From Phycisphaerae bacterium (lineage in GTDB: Bacteria; Planctomycetota; Phycisphaerae; SM23-33), in NCBI GenBank assembly GCA_016782885.1, contig JADHXQ010000051.1, positions 1-34,836 of the forward strand: 34,836 bases of DNA, in the 5' to 3' direction. The translations under genes were made by a program, and so were the position numbers. The notes beneath the pieces are model-generated. The model had not been told where the DNA came from. It made no database searches and worked only from the letters and a program-made list of their open reading frames with translations. Positions 22,052-30,291 of this stretch are shown here, one piece after another (the stretch's first letter is position 1; each line of letters starts with the position of its first letter).

Positions 22052-24463
22052 ATGAATCGTTACTTGAACCTTATATTTGCCGTCGCGCTGCTCGGTCTGC
22101 TTGCCTGCAGCCTCGTGGCCGTCACTCCGGCGACCTGGTCGCACACCACCGAGGCCGACTTCGCCAAGGGCAAGTTCAATTCCGCGGTGGTCGACGAACG
22201 CGGTGATATCTCGCTGGCGAGGAAGAGCGAAATTCTTTTCGGTTCGGCCGATGCGCCGCCCGTGATCTCGGCGCTGACCGTTCGCGGACGCGCGATCTAC
22301 GCGGGCGCCGGTAACGAGCCGGTGATCTACTGCGTCGAGGGCAAGAAGTTCAGGAAGTTCGCGACGCTTCCGGGAACTACGATCACCTCGCTGATCGTGC
22401 GAGGAAGGGAACTTCTCGCCGGGGTTGGCGGCGACGAGTCCGGGATCTACAGCATCGACAACAAGGGCAAGTTCAAGAAGCTCTGGACGGATAAGGACGT
22501 CAAGTACGTATGGGCCATCCACCCGATTCGGGACGGAAAGCTATATGCGGCCACCGGGCCCAAGGGACGCATCTACATGATCGATTCAAAGGGAAAGGCA
22601 GAGGTGTTCTACGAGACCGGAAAGCTCGCGAAGAACATCCTGTCGATTGCACTTTCCAGGAATACCCTCTACGCCGGAACCGACACGCAAGGCCTGGTCG
22701 TCGCGATCGACACTCGCAACAAGTCCAGCCGCGTGGTCCTCGATGCCGCCGAGGCGGAAATCTCGGCGATTATTCCCGCTCCGGGCGGGGGACTGTTTGT
22801 CGCGACCGCCGACGTTGCCAAGGCCGGTCCCGACGGGAAAACTCCGCCCAGCAACGGTGGCAAGAACGGTAAGCCCGCGGGCGCTTCGACCAAACCCGCT
22901 GATAAAAGCAAGACTCCTCCCCCCAAGGGCGACCCAAAGAAGAAGCCCGCTGCCGGGAAGAAGCCCGCGGCGAAACCAGGCGGCGCCAAGGCCCCGGTAA
23001 AGCCCGGCGACAAGAACAAGACGCCCGACAAGCCCAAGGGCGATCCAAAAGCCAAAAGCCCCAAGCCGAAAGCGGCAGCGGTAAAGGGCGCCCCGAAAAT
23101 GCGCCCGGCGGGGGCTTCGGCAGGGAAGCCTGCTACGGCGGGCGGCGGACCGGCGCCGGGCAAGAAATTGATTATCAGGAGGGTGTCCCGCCCCTCGGCC
23201 TCCAAGGCCGCACCGTCGGCCCCGAAGGCTGCGGCCGCACCCGAAAGCGGTAAAGGCAACGCAGTTTATCACATCCAGCCCAACGGACTGGTGCGGACGA
23301 TCTTCCGCCAGCCCGTGACCATCCTTGCGATGCAACTCAGGGACAAGAAGCTCATCCTGGCGACAGGAAACGGCGGGGCGGTCTATGCGATTACGACTGA
23401 CGGTGCGCGGAGCGAACAACTCATCGATACCGAAGCCAAGCAGGTAACTGCGCTTGCCTGCAGCGGCGCGAACCTCATTTTCGCAACGGCCAACAAGGGT
23501 TCGGTCGGCGCCATCTTCAAGGATCTGGCGCCGAAGGGCAGTTACACTTCGGAAGCGATGGATGCCAAGCAGATCGTGCAATGGGGCACGATGCGGCTGG
23601 CCGCTTCGTCGCCGAACGGCGCAAAAGTAACCGTCGCCACACGCGGTGGAAACCTGGCTGAACCGGACGAAAAAACCTGGAGCAGTTGGTCAAAGGAGCA
23701 GACGGTCAATGGCGGATTCATTCCGATCATGAGTCCCTCGGCGAGGTTCCTGCAATACCGCCTGAGTCTCGCGACCGGGCAGGAGAACACCGGACCGGTT
23801 GTCTCGGGCGTGGCGATGATCTACCAGATGGGTAATCTTCCCCCGGTGGTTCCGTCGGTGGTGTTCACGTCGTCCAGCAAAGCAAACGAACCGACCCCCG
23901 TCGGGCAGCAGAAGTACCGCATGATTACCATTCAAGCCGCCGACCCCAATGGCGACAAGCTGATCTACTCCCTGGAGTACCGCCGCCTCGGTAGTGAGAC
24001 CTGGGTCCTGATCACCGACAAGCATCCCAAACCGATTTACATCTGGAATACGCTGTCGGTCGGCGACGGCGAATACGAGCTTCGCGTGACAGCCCATGAC
24101 TCACCCACTAACGTCGCCACCGCGGCGCTGAGCGGTTCGCGGATAAGCGAGCGCATACTCGTCGACAATACCCCTCCGGTAATCAAGGGCCTGTCCGCCA
24201 AGGCCGCCGGTTCCGCGGCGACGGTTCGGGGCACGGTGATCGATGCGGGCAGCAGGATAGTTGCGATTGCTTACACCATCGACAGCCGCGATACGTGGAA
24301 AACAACGCTCTCCAGCGATGGTATCTGCGATTCGTCCAACGAGAGGCTCGCGATTCAGATCAAGGACCTCAAGCCCGGTACGCATCGAATAGCCGTTCGG
24401 ATCGCAGACCAGTACGGTAATATCTGTTACGGTTATACGAGCGTTACTGTCGTCAAGAAATAA
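22052..24463 (+). CDS. Secreted beta-propeller protein with Lys/Pro/Ala-rich linker
   Basis: About 803 residues. The ATG at 22052 is preferred because AAGGA precedes it and a signal peptide starts there (MNRYLNLIFAVALLGLLACS); an in-frame ATG at 22031 lacks a ribosome site. Repeated units of the kind LYAATGPKGRIYMID and LYAGTDTQGLVVAID read as propeller blades (about 60-250 and 400-500). They are split by a long disordered linker (about 255-395) of Lys, Pro, Ala and Gly. The C-terminal third (about 610-803) looks like fibronectin-like domains (VDNTPPVIKGLSAKA). It probably acts at the cell surface or in the periplasm as a binding scaffold. No enzyme motif was seen. Confidence 0.8.
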   Translation: MNRYLNLIFAVALLGLLACSLVAVTPATWSHTTEADFAKGKFNSAVVDERGDISLARKSEILFGSADAPPVISALTVRGRAIYAGAGNEPVIYCVEGKKFRKFATLPGTTITSLIVRGRELLAGVGGDESGIYSIDNKGKFKKLWTDKDVKYVWAIHPIRDGKLYAATGPKGRIYMIDSKGKAEVFYETGKLAKNILSIALSRNTLYAGTDTQGLVVAIDTRNKSSRVVLDAAEAEISAIIPAPGGGLFVATADVAKAGPDGKTPPSNGGKNGKPAGASTKPADKSKTPPPKGDPKKKPAAGKKPAAKPGGAKAPVKPGDKNKTPDKPKGDPKAKSPKPKAAAVKGAPKMRPAGASAGKPATAGGGPAPGKKLIIRRVSRPSASKAAPSAPKAAAAPESGKGNAVYHIQPNGLVRTIFRQPVTILAMQLRDKKLILATGNGGAVYAITTDGARSEQLIDTEAKQVTALACSGANLIFATANKGSVGAIFKDLAPKGSYTSEAMDAKQIVQWGTMRLAASSPNGAKVTVATRGGNLAEPDEKTWSSWSKEQTVNGGFIPIMSPSARFLQYRLSLATGQENTGPVVSGVAMIYQMGNLPPVVPSVVFTSSSKANEPTPVGQQKYRMITIQAADPNGDKLIYSLEYRRLGSETWVLITDKHPKPIYIWNTLSVGDGEYELRVTAHDSPTNVATAALSGSRISERILVDNTPPVIKGLSAKAAGSAATVRGTVIDAGSRIVAIAYTIDSRDTWKTTLSSDGICDSSNERLAIQIKDLKPGTHRIAVRIADQYGNICYGYTSVTVVKK

Positions 24464-24468
24464 GGCGA

Positions 24469-24497
24469 CTGACAGATGACCTGCCGTTTGCTATATT
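24469..24497 (+). promoter_or_regulatory. Candidate promoter of lpxK, near-leaderless
   Basis: CTGACA (24469-24474), a 17-bp spacer and TATATT (24492-24497). The ATG of lpxK is at 24507, so transcription starting about seven bases after the -10 box would leave only two or three leader bases. No Shine-Dalgarno is present, which agrees. Confidence 0.55.
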
Positions 24498-24506
24498 CAG
24501 CGCGGT

Positions 24507-25544
24507 ATGAAACCTGCGACCATAAGAAATGCGATCGCCGGGCGGGGTGACGGGGTGGCGTCCCGGGCGGGGCAGGCTGTCGCAAGGGCTGTCGTCTGGC
24601 CTTACTCGGCGTTCATGAGGCTGAGGCGGTGGGCGTATAACAGGGGTATTCTCCCAAGCGCCGCCGCGGCGGTTCCGGTTATCTGTGTGGGCAATATCAC
24701 TACCGGCGGGACGGGCAAGACGCCAATGGTCGACTGGGTGGTGGGGCGGCTCAAAGAGGCCGGCAGGAAACCGGCGATACTCACCCGGGGATACAAGTCC
24801 GTTGGCGGTAAGAGCGACGAGGCCGAACTTCTCAAACGGCGCAGCGGTGTGGAAGTGGTGGTAAACCCTGACCGCATAGCAGGCGCCCGCGCCGCTGTGG
24901 CGAGCGGGGCCGACGTGCTGGTGATGGACGATGGCTTTCAGCACATGCGACTCAGACGCGATACGAACGTCGTCCTGATCGACGCGATGAACCCGTTTGG
25001 TTTCGGATGCTGCATTCCGCTGGGGCGCCTCCGCGAACCGCCCTCGGCGCTCGGGGACGCCCATGCGATTGTCATCACGCGCAGCGACGCGGTTGTTCCG
25101 GAGTTTGTCGAGGCCCTGGAGGCCCAGCTCGCCAGGCGCGCGCCGCGGGCGTCGATACACATGGGCGTGCATAAACCGACAGGGCTTATCGACCAGGACG
25201 GAAAGGAACTGCCCCTCGACGATATTACCGGGCGAAAGGTCCTGATCTTCGCGGGGATCGGAAATCCGCGGGCGTTCATAACCACCGTCGAGAATCTCGG
25301 CGCCGAACCCGTTGACTTCTGCATCTTCAGCGACCACCAGAAATATGGACCGGCGGTGATCCGGCGTTTATATGAGCGGTCCGACGCCGCCGGCGCCGAA
25401 ATCCTCGTCACCACCGAGAAGGATTACGTGAAACTCGCGGAATTCGAGTTTGACAGGCCCGTATGGCAGGTGGTCGTGGAAATGGACATCTCACGAGGAC
25501 GCGGGGAACTCATCGATAAACTTACGCGCGGGATCGCCTGCTAG
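24507..25544 (+). CDS. lpxK: Tetraacyldisaccharide 4'-kinase (lipid A biosynthesis)
   Basis: A 345-residue LpxK, the inner-membrane-associated kinase that phosphorylates the 4' position of the lipid A disaccharide to give lipid IVA. Walker A is GGTGKTP (67-73) within VGNITTGGTGKTPMVDW, and the family DDGFQH motif is at 141-146. TRGYKS, LPLGRLREPPSAL-like PLGRLREPPSAL, and TTEKDYVKL are also present. The length is normal. The N-terminal hydrophobic-basic part (about 20-50) is where the family contacts the membrane. It begins a plus-strand run with hldE and the gmhB-like gene, consistent with an outer membrane containing lipopolysaccharide. Confidence 0.95.
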   Translation: MKPATIRNAIAGRGDGVASRAGQAVARAVVWPYSAFMRLRRWAYNRGILPSAAAAVPVICVGNITTGGTGKTPMVDWVVGRLKEAGRKPAILTRGYKSVGGKSDEAELLKRRSGVEVVVNPDRIAGARAAVASGADVLVMDDGFQHMRLRRDTNVVLIDAMNPFGFGCCIPLGRLREPPSALGDAHAIVITRSDAVVPEFVEALEAQLARRAPRASIHMGVHKPTGLIDQDGKELPLDDITGRKVLIFAGIGNPRAFITTVENLGAEPVDFCIFSDHQKYGPAVIRRLYERSDAAGAEILVTTEKDYVKLAEFEFDRPVWQVVVEMDISRGRGELIDKLTRGIAC

Positions 25545-25548
25545 ATAT

Positions 25549-25577
25549 TTGCGTTGCCGCAGCGCCCCCGATACAAT
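25549..25577 (+). promoter_or_regulatory. Candidate promoter of hldE, near-leaderless
   Basis: TTGCGT (25549-25554), exactly 17 bp, then TACAAT (25572-25577). The hldE ATG is at 25586, nine bases after the -10 box, so the transcript would start one or two bases before it. There is no ribosome site. The box lies just after the lpxK stop codon. Confidence 0.6.
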
Positions 25578-25585
25578 CAACCGCC

Positions 25586-27061
25586 ATGGAAGCTCTTGTT
25601 AAAACGCTGGGATCGCTCGGTTCTCCGCGGGTCATGCTCGTTGGCGACTTCATGCTCGACTGCTGGATTTACGGAAACGCCGAGCGGCTCAGCCCCGAAG
25701 CGCCCGTACCGGTCCTCAGGAAAATTCGACGGGAGACGATGACCGGAGGCGCCAGCAACATCGCTCCGGCGATAACCGCCCTCGGAGGCAAAGTGATCTG
25801 TGTCGGCGTGATAGGCGCCGACGCGAGCGGAGACGAACTCTGTTCGCTCCTGGTGTCCGCCGGGGCCGATGCCTCGCGGCTGATTCGGCGCGGCGACCGT
25901 CCGACAACCGTGAAGACCCGGTACGTTGGACTCGCCCAGCACCGCCACGCCCAGCAGATGTTTCGACTTGACGAGGAATCTGTCGAGGAACTCGACGCCG
26001 AGACCCACGAGGTGCTTCGTGCAGCCATTCGCGCCGAATTGCGTTCCTGCGGGGTGCTGGCGCTGGAAGACTACAACAAGGGCGTGCTCGGAGGGACTAA
26101 TACGCCCCGGATCATCGACGATGCCCGCCGAGCCGGCGTGCCCGTAGTGGTCGACCCGGCGCTGATCGGCGACTATCGCCGATACGCCGGGGCCACACTG
26201 CTTACCCCCAACAGGTTTGAAGCCGCTCTGGCCAGCGGCGTGGAGATAACCGATCGCGAGTCGATGGTTCGCGCCGCCGAACGCATCACGGCCGCAACGC
26301 GGGCGGATGCGGTGGTTATCACGCTCGATCGGGACGGGGCGTTCCTGTATACCGGCGGCGACGGCAAGGTGATCCCAACCAGGGCCAGGTCCGTCTACGA
26401 CGTCAGCGGCGCCGGCGACGAGGTGCTGGCGATGCTGGCGGTTGCTGTCGGCGACGGATGCGACCTGGACAGCGCTGTCGGTCTGGCAAACGTTGCCGGA
26501 GGACTGGAGGTCGAGCAGTTTGGTATAACCCCGATTAGCAGGGCCCAGGTCACGGATGAACTCAGGAAGATGATCGGTTTGCGCACCAGCAAGGTCATCA
26601 ATCGTAAAACCCTGGTCGAAGAACTTGCACGCAGGCGGAAGCGCGGCGAGAAGATCGTCTTCACCAACGGTTGTTTCGACCTGCTTCACGTCGGGCACGT
26701 GCGTTATCTTCAACAGGCTCGCGAGCAGGGCTCGTGCCTGGTGGTGGCGATCAACTCCGACGCCGGCGTCAGCAGGCTGAAAGGGCCCGGTCGGCCGGTG
26801 ATAGGCGCCGGCGAGCGTGCGGAAATGCTCGGCGCGCTGGAATGTGTGGACTACGTGACTGTTTTTGACGAAGACACTCCCGAGCACCTTCTGGGGCTCC
26901 TGAAGCCCGAGATGCTTGTCAAGGGCGGAACGACCCCGGTAGTAGTGGGTCGCAAAATTGTCGAGGGATATGGCGGTGTTGTCCGGACGCTGGAATTAGT
27001 TGACGGTCTGAGTACTACCAAAATCATCGATCGGATAGTCGATGGGCAAAGCAAGGCGTAA
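25586..27061 (+). CDS. hldE: Bifunctional heptose 7-phosphate kinase / heptose 1-phosphate adenylyltransferase
   Basis: A 491-residue HldE (RfaE) making ADP-heptose for the LPS core. Residues about 1-330 are a PfkB-type sugar kinase with TGGASNIA (53-60) and DVSGAGDE (272-279), whose Asp278 is the catalytic base. Residues about 345-491 are the cytidylyltransferase-like domain with NGCFDLLHVGHVRYL (361-375; the HVGH nucleotide-binding motif at 368-371) and LVKGG. Both halves look intact. A small difference is Glu279 after GAGD, where Thr is more usual. It lies 41 bp after lpxK and 26 bp before the gmhB-like gene. Confidence 0.95.
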   Translation: MEALVKTLGSLGSPRVMLVGDFMLDCWIYGNAERLSPEAPVPVLRKIRRETMTGGASNIAPAITALGGKVICVGVIGADASGDELCSLLVSAGADASRLIRRGDRPTTVKTRYVGLAQHRHAQQMFRLDEESVEELDAETHEVLRAAIRAELRSCGVLALEDYNKGVLGGTNTPRIIDDARRAGVPVVVDPALIGDYRRYAGATLLTPNRFEAALASGVEITDRESMVRAAERITAATRADAVVITLDRDGAFLYTGGDGKVIPTRARSVYDVSGAGDEVLAMLAVAVGDGCDLDSAVGLANVAGGLEVEQFGITPISRAQVTDELRKMIGLRTSKVINRKTLVEELARRRKRGEKIVFTNGCFDLLHVGHVRYLQQAREQGSCLVVAINSDAGVSRLKGPGRPVIGAGERAEMLGALECVDYVTVFDEDTPEHLLGLLKPEMLVKGGTTPVVVGRKIVEGYGGVVRTLELVDGLSTTKIIDRIVDGQSKA

Positions 27062-27087
27062 ACCTGTTTGATAAGGAGAGCCTGGCA

Positions 27088-28038
27088 ATGAGTAAAGCTG
27101 TTTTCATAGATCGCGATAACACGATCATCGAGGATCCCGGATACATCAGCGATCCGGGCGCCGTGAAACTCCTGCCAGGCGTGGAGCTGGCGATCAAGTC
27201 GCTGGCCCGGGCGGGATTCAAAAATATTGTCTGCACCAATCAGTCGGGTGTGGCACGCGGAATGCTCACCGAGGATGATCTCGAGAGCATCCATGCTGAA
27301 GTCCGCCGCCAACTGGCCGACAAAGGCGCCCATCTCGACGCGATCTACTACTGCCCCTTCCACCCGCAGGGTACGATCGAGCAGTACGCCCGCGAATCGG
27401 ACCTGAGGAAACCTAAACCGGGCATGCTGCTTCGGGCCGCCGAAGAACTCGACCTGGAACTGGCCCAGAGCTGGATGGTTGGTGATTCGGCGCGAGACAT
27501 CGAGGCCGGTCAGCGGGCCGGATGCAGGACAATTCGCGTGCGAATCGCCGGGGAAACCTCCACCACCACCTCCGAACGCAACGTCGATGCCGCCCAGGCC
27601 GACTTCACCGTCAGGAATCTCGTGGAGGCCGCCAAAATAATCGTGAGAGAGACCGACCGGACCGGAACATGGGAAGCCGTTACGCCTTCAGCGGCGGTGG
27701 CAACCGCCCCGCCGAGTTCCCAGGGGCGCTTCCCCCAACCGGATGCCCGTTTGTCCGAGGAAGGCGATGACGCGCCAATGGACGATCACCGCGTTCGCCT
27801 GGAAATACTGTCGCACCTTCGGAGGCTCGTACGCCACAGCGAACTTGAAGAATTCAGCTTCCTTAAACTTGCCGGCGGGATAGTACAGATGCTGGCGCTG
27901 CTTACCCTTCTTATCGCCGTGCTCTACTTTCTCGGGTCAGGGTCCGGTAGGGTACCGGTGGCGACTTTCTGGGCGCTAATCTCAGTGGCGATGCAGACGA
28001 TGGCATTGACGTTTTTTACAATACAACGAAACAAATAA
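27088..28038 (+). CDS. GmhB-like HAD phosphatase fused to a two-helix membrane tail
   Basis: A 316-residue protein. Residues about 1-180 resemble GmhB, the D-glycero-D-manno-heptose 1,7-bisphosphate phosphatase: FIDRDNT with Asp8 and Asp10 as nucleophile and acid/base, CTNQSG (49-54), RKPKPG, and GDSARD with Asp133 and Asp137. The position downstream of hldE supports a heptose role. Two oddities appear. The zinc loop of typical GmhB (a Cys-Pro-His and a CxC pair) keeps only Cys89 and a shifted His92. A Ser/Pro-rich linker (190-230) also leads to a C-terminal part with two predicted membrane helices (about 262-282 and 290-310). AAGGAG precedes the ATG. A histidinol-phosphatase-like activity is an alternative. 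Confidence 0.85.
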   Translation: MSKAVFIDRDNTIIEDPGYISDPGAVKLLPGVELAIKSLARAGFKNIVCTNQSGVARGMLTEDDLESIHAEVRRQLADKGAHLDAIYYCPFHPQGTIEQYARESDLRKPKPGMLLRAAEELDLELAQSWMVGDSARDIEAGQRAGCRTIRVRIAGETSTTTSERNVDAAQADFTVRNLVEAAKIIVRETDRTGTWEAVTPSAAVATAPPSSQGRFPQPDARLSEEGDDAPMDDHRVRLEILSHLRRLVRHSELEEFSFLKLAGGIVQMLALLTLLIAVLYFLGSGSGRVPVATFWALISVAMQTMALTFFTIQRNK

Positions 28039-28094
28039 CCCCGCCAGGCGTCTTATAATGCAGATATGACGCACTCAATCCAAAGGAGCCGATC

Positions 28095-29273
28095 ATGAGT
28101 TGCAAACAGAGATACTACATCGGAGTCATCGTAACGCTTATTGCGGCGGCCTGGTCTATGCAGGTCATCGCCGCAGAGGACAAGGCAAAGCCGGTCAAGC
28201 CTCTCGACGACGTCCACAAGACCGCGGTCACGAAACTCACCGACGCCGGCGTCAAGTACCTCCTGACCCAGAAAGATGCCAAGGGCGGATGGAGCATGGG
28301 GCAGGACGCGAACAGGCCCGCCATCACCGCAATGGTGCTCAAGGTGCTCCTTCAGCATCCCGATTACAACGCCTCCAGCCCCGTAGTTGTCAAGGGTTTT
28401 GAAGCCCTGATGACCTACCGCAAGAGCGACGGCGGTTTCTACGAACCGAGGGCCGGCCTGCCGAACTACACCACGTCGATCGCGATCATGGCGATGGCGG
28501 CTTCGGGCGACCCGCGGCACAAGTCCACGATAGACAAAGCCGTCACCTTCCTCCGGTCTCAGCAGATCCGCCCCGGCGACACGACGCCCAAGGGCGAGAA
28601 GGTCAAAAAGGGCGAGGGTGTTGACGGCGGCGTGAGCTACGGCAAGCACGGTCGGCCCGATGGCAGCAACCAGCAGATGTGGATCCAGGCGATGAGCGAC
28701 GCGGGCGTCAAATCCGACGACCCTGACATGCAGCGGGCCAACGCGTTCATGATGCGCCTGCAGAACCGCAAGGAGTCGAACCCCGCAGATTACATTCAGG
28801 CCGGACCCAACGACGGCGGGTTCATCTATGCACTTAACGAATCGAAGGGCGGTCCGTGGCGCAACGGGCGGGGGCTTCGCAGTTACGGTTCGCTGACGTA
28901 CGCGGGATTCAAGAGCATGCTGCACGCCGGAATGGCCCGCAGCGATCCGCGCGTGAAAGCGGCATTCAAGTGGATCAGACTTTACTGGCGTCTGGACTCG
29001 AATCCGAATCTGCCCAAACTCCAAAGCCAGCAGGGTCTGTACTATTACTACCACGTTTTCGCCAAGGCTCTTCGCATGTGGGGCGCCGCGGAGATCGAAG
29101 ACACCAAGGGCGCCAGGCACAACTGGCGCCACGAACTTATCGACGCCCTGGGCAAGCGTATCGCCAAGGACGGTTCCTGGACGAATAAAGCCTCCGAGCG
29201 GTGGAACGAGGGCAGTCCCGTTCTGGCGACCTGTTTTGCGATGCTGGCGTTGCAGGAAACGCTGAAGAAATAG
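28095..29273 (+). CDS. Secreted alpha/alpha-toroid (squalene cyclase/prenyltransferase-like) protein
   Basis: A 392-residue protein with a signal peptide (about 1-27, ending VIAAE). The mature part has repeats of the prenyltransferase/squalene-cyclase helical toroid type: GVKYLLTQKDAKGGWSMG (about 52-69), TYRKSDGGFY and AGPNDGGFIYAL, i.e. the Q-x-x-D/N-G-G-[WF] pattern. The catalytic DxDD motif of real cyclases is not evident, so it is probably not a hopene or squalene cyclase. Such secreted toroids are frequent in planctomycetes with no known role. AAGGAG lies before the ATG. It is an isolated gene between the heptose block and a cation exporter. Confidence 0.82.
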   Translation: MSCKQRYYIGVIVTLIAAAWSMQVIAAEDKAKPVKPLDDVHKTAVTKLTDAGVKYLLTQKDAKGGWSMGQDANRPAITAMVLKVLLQHPDYNASSPVVVKGFEALMTYRKSDGGFYEPRAGLPNYTTSIAIMAMAASGDPRHKSTIDKAVTFLRSQQIRPGDTTPKGEKVKKGEGVDGGVSYGKHGRPDGSNQQMWIQAMSDAGVKSDDPDMQRANAFMMRLQNRKESNPADYIQAGPNDGGFIYALNESKGGPWRNGRGLRSYGSLTYAGFKSMLHAGMARSDPRVKAAFKWIRLYWRLDSNPNLPKLQSQQGLYYYYHVFAKALRMWGAAEIEDTKGARHNWRHELIDALGKRIAKDGSWTNKASERWNEGSPVLATCFAMLALQETLKK

Positions 29274-29316
29274 TTTGTCCACTGTTCCAATTGTGCCCTG
29301 ATATTTGGACTGTCAT

Positions 29317-30180
29317 ATGGCGCTGACCGCCAACGGTGTGACCTGGGCCGGACTCATCTGCAATATCGCTCTGGCTGCAGGCAAGATAACCGCCGGATTC
29401 GTTTTTTCCAGCCAGGCGATTCTCGCCGACGGGCTGCATGGCGCCTCGGATATGGTCACTGACCTGGCGGTGCTGGCCGGGCTTCGTGTCTCCTCCCGTG
29501 CCGCAGACGGATGTCATCCTTACGGTCACCGGCGCGTGGGCACGCTTGTGGCGATGGGGGTGGGGGCGGCGCTGCTTGGGGCGGCTATGATAATTGCCAT
29601 TGGCGCCATTGGATCTCTTCGCGAGCCCTCTTGCCCGGTGGCTTCGATCGTGCCTTTCTGCCTGGCCGCGGTTACGATTCCCGTCAAGGAAATTCTCTTC
29701 AGGATCACTCGACGCGTAGCACAGCGCGACGACAACATCGCTTTAAGAGCCAATGCGTGGCACCATCGCAGCGACGCCGTTACCTCCGTGGCCGCCGCGG
29801 TTGGTCTGGGCGGTGTGGCGACAGGGGGGAGGCAGTGGGCGTTTCTCGACCCGTTGACCGGTATCGTGCTTTCGGCGTTCCTGGTGGTGGTGGCTGTTCG
29901 GATAATGTACCGCTCGGCCTGCGAGCTTGTCGATCGCGCTCCGGGCCAGGCTACCCTTGACGGTATCACCGTGGTGCTCCGCAAGACTGACGGCGTGCGG
30001 GATTTTCACGCGCTGCGGGCCAGGCAGGTTGGTGGAAAAGTGGCGATGGACGTTCACATTCTGGTGGACCCGGATTTGACCGTCGCCCAGGGGCACGAGA
30101 TAGCGTCCACTCTTAAACACCACATAATGGCCCACGACAGAAGAGTTATCGAAGTAGTAGTGCATGTCGAGCCCGCGTGA
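29317..30180 (+). CDS. Cation diffusion facilitator, probably zinc-exporting
   Basis: A 287-residue inner-membrane CDF transporter that would export divalent cations in exchange for protons. It has about six hydrophobic helices and a C-terminal cytoplasmic domain (about 205-287). The metal-site residues are HxxxD twice: His41 and Asp45 in DGLHGASD, and His149 and Asp153 in HHRSD. Two HxxxD sites are the pattern usual for zinc-type members, whereas E. coli YiiP has DxxxD in the first. HPYGHRR (67-73) is the usual loop after helix 2. The ATG at 29317 is used; four codons further up lies an unlikely TTG start. Confidence 0.9.
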   Translation: MALTANGVTWAGLICNIALAAGKITAGFVFSSQAILADGLHGASDMVTDLAVLAGLRVSSRAADGCHPYGHRRVGTLVAMGVGAALLGAAMIIAIGAIGSLREPSCPVASIVPFCLAAVTIPVKEILFRITRRVAQRDDNIALRANAWHHRSDAVTSVAAAVGLGGVATGGRQWAFLDPLTGIVLSAFLVVVAVRIMYRSACELVDRAPGQATLDGITVVLRKTDGVRDFHALRARQVGGKVAMDVHILVDPDLTVAQGHEIASTLKHHIMAHDRRVIEVVVHVEPA

Positions 30181-30211
30181 CCGTGAAAAATAGTTTGAAT
30201 TTCCAACTTGC

Positions 30212-30240
30212 TTGTTCCAGCCCGCTGGATATGGTATACG
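30212..30240 (+). promoter_or_regulatory. Candidate promoter of the DUF1015 gene
   Basis: TTGTTC (30212-30217), 17-bp spacer and TATACG (30235-30240), in the 111-bp gap after the CDF gene. GGAG (about 30282) then serves the ATG at 30292. The boxes are moderate matches only. Confidence 0.4.
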
Positions 30241-30291
30241 GTCCGCTTGGGTCGCGTGCTGGACATTAGATAAGAAAACCGGAGTCCCTCG

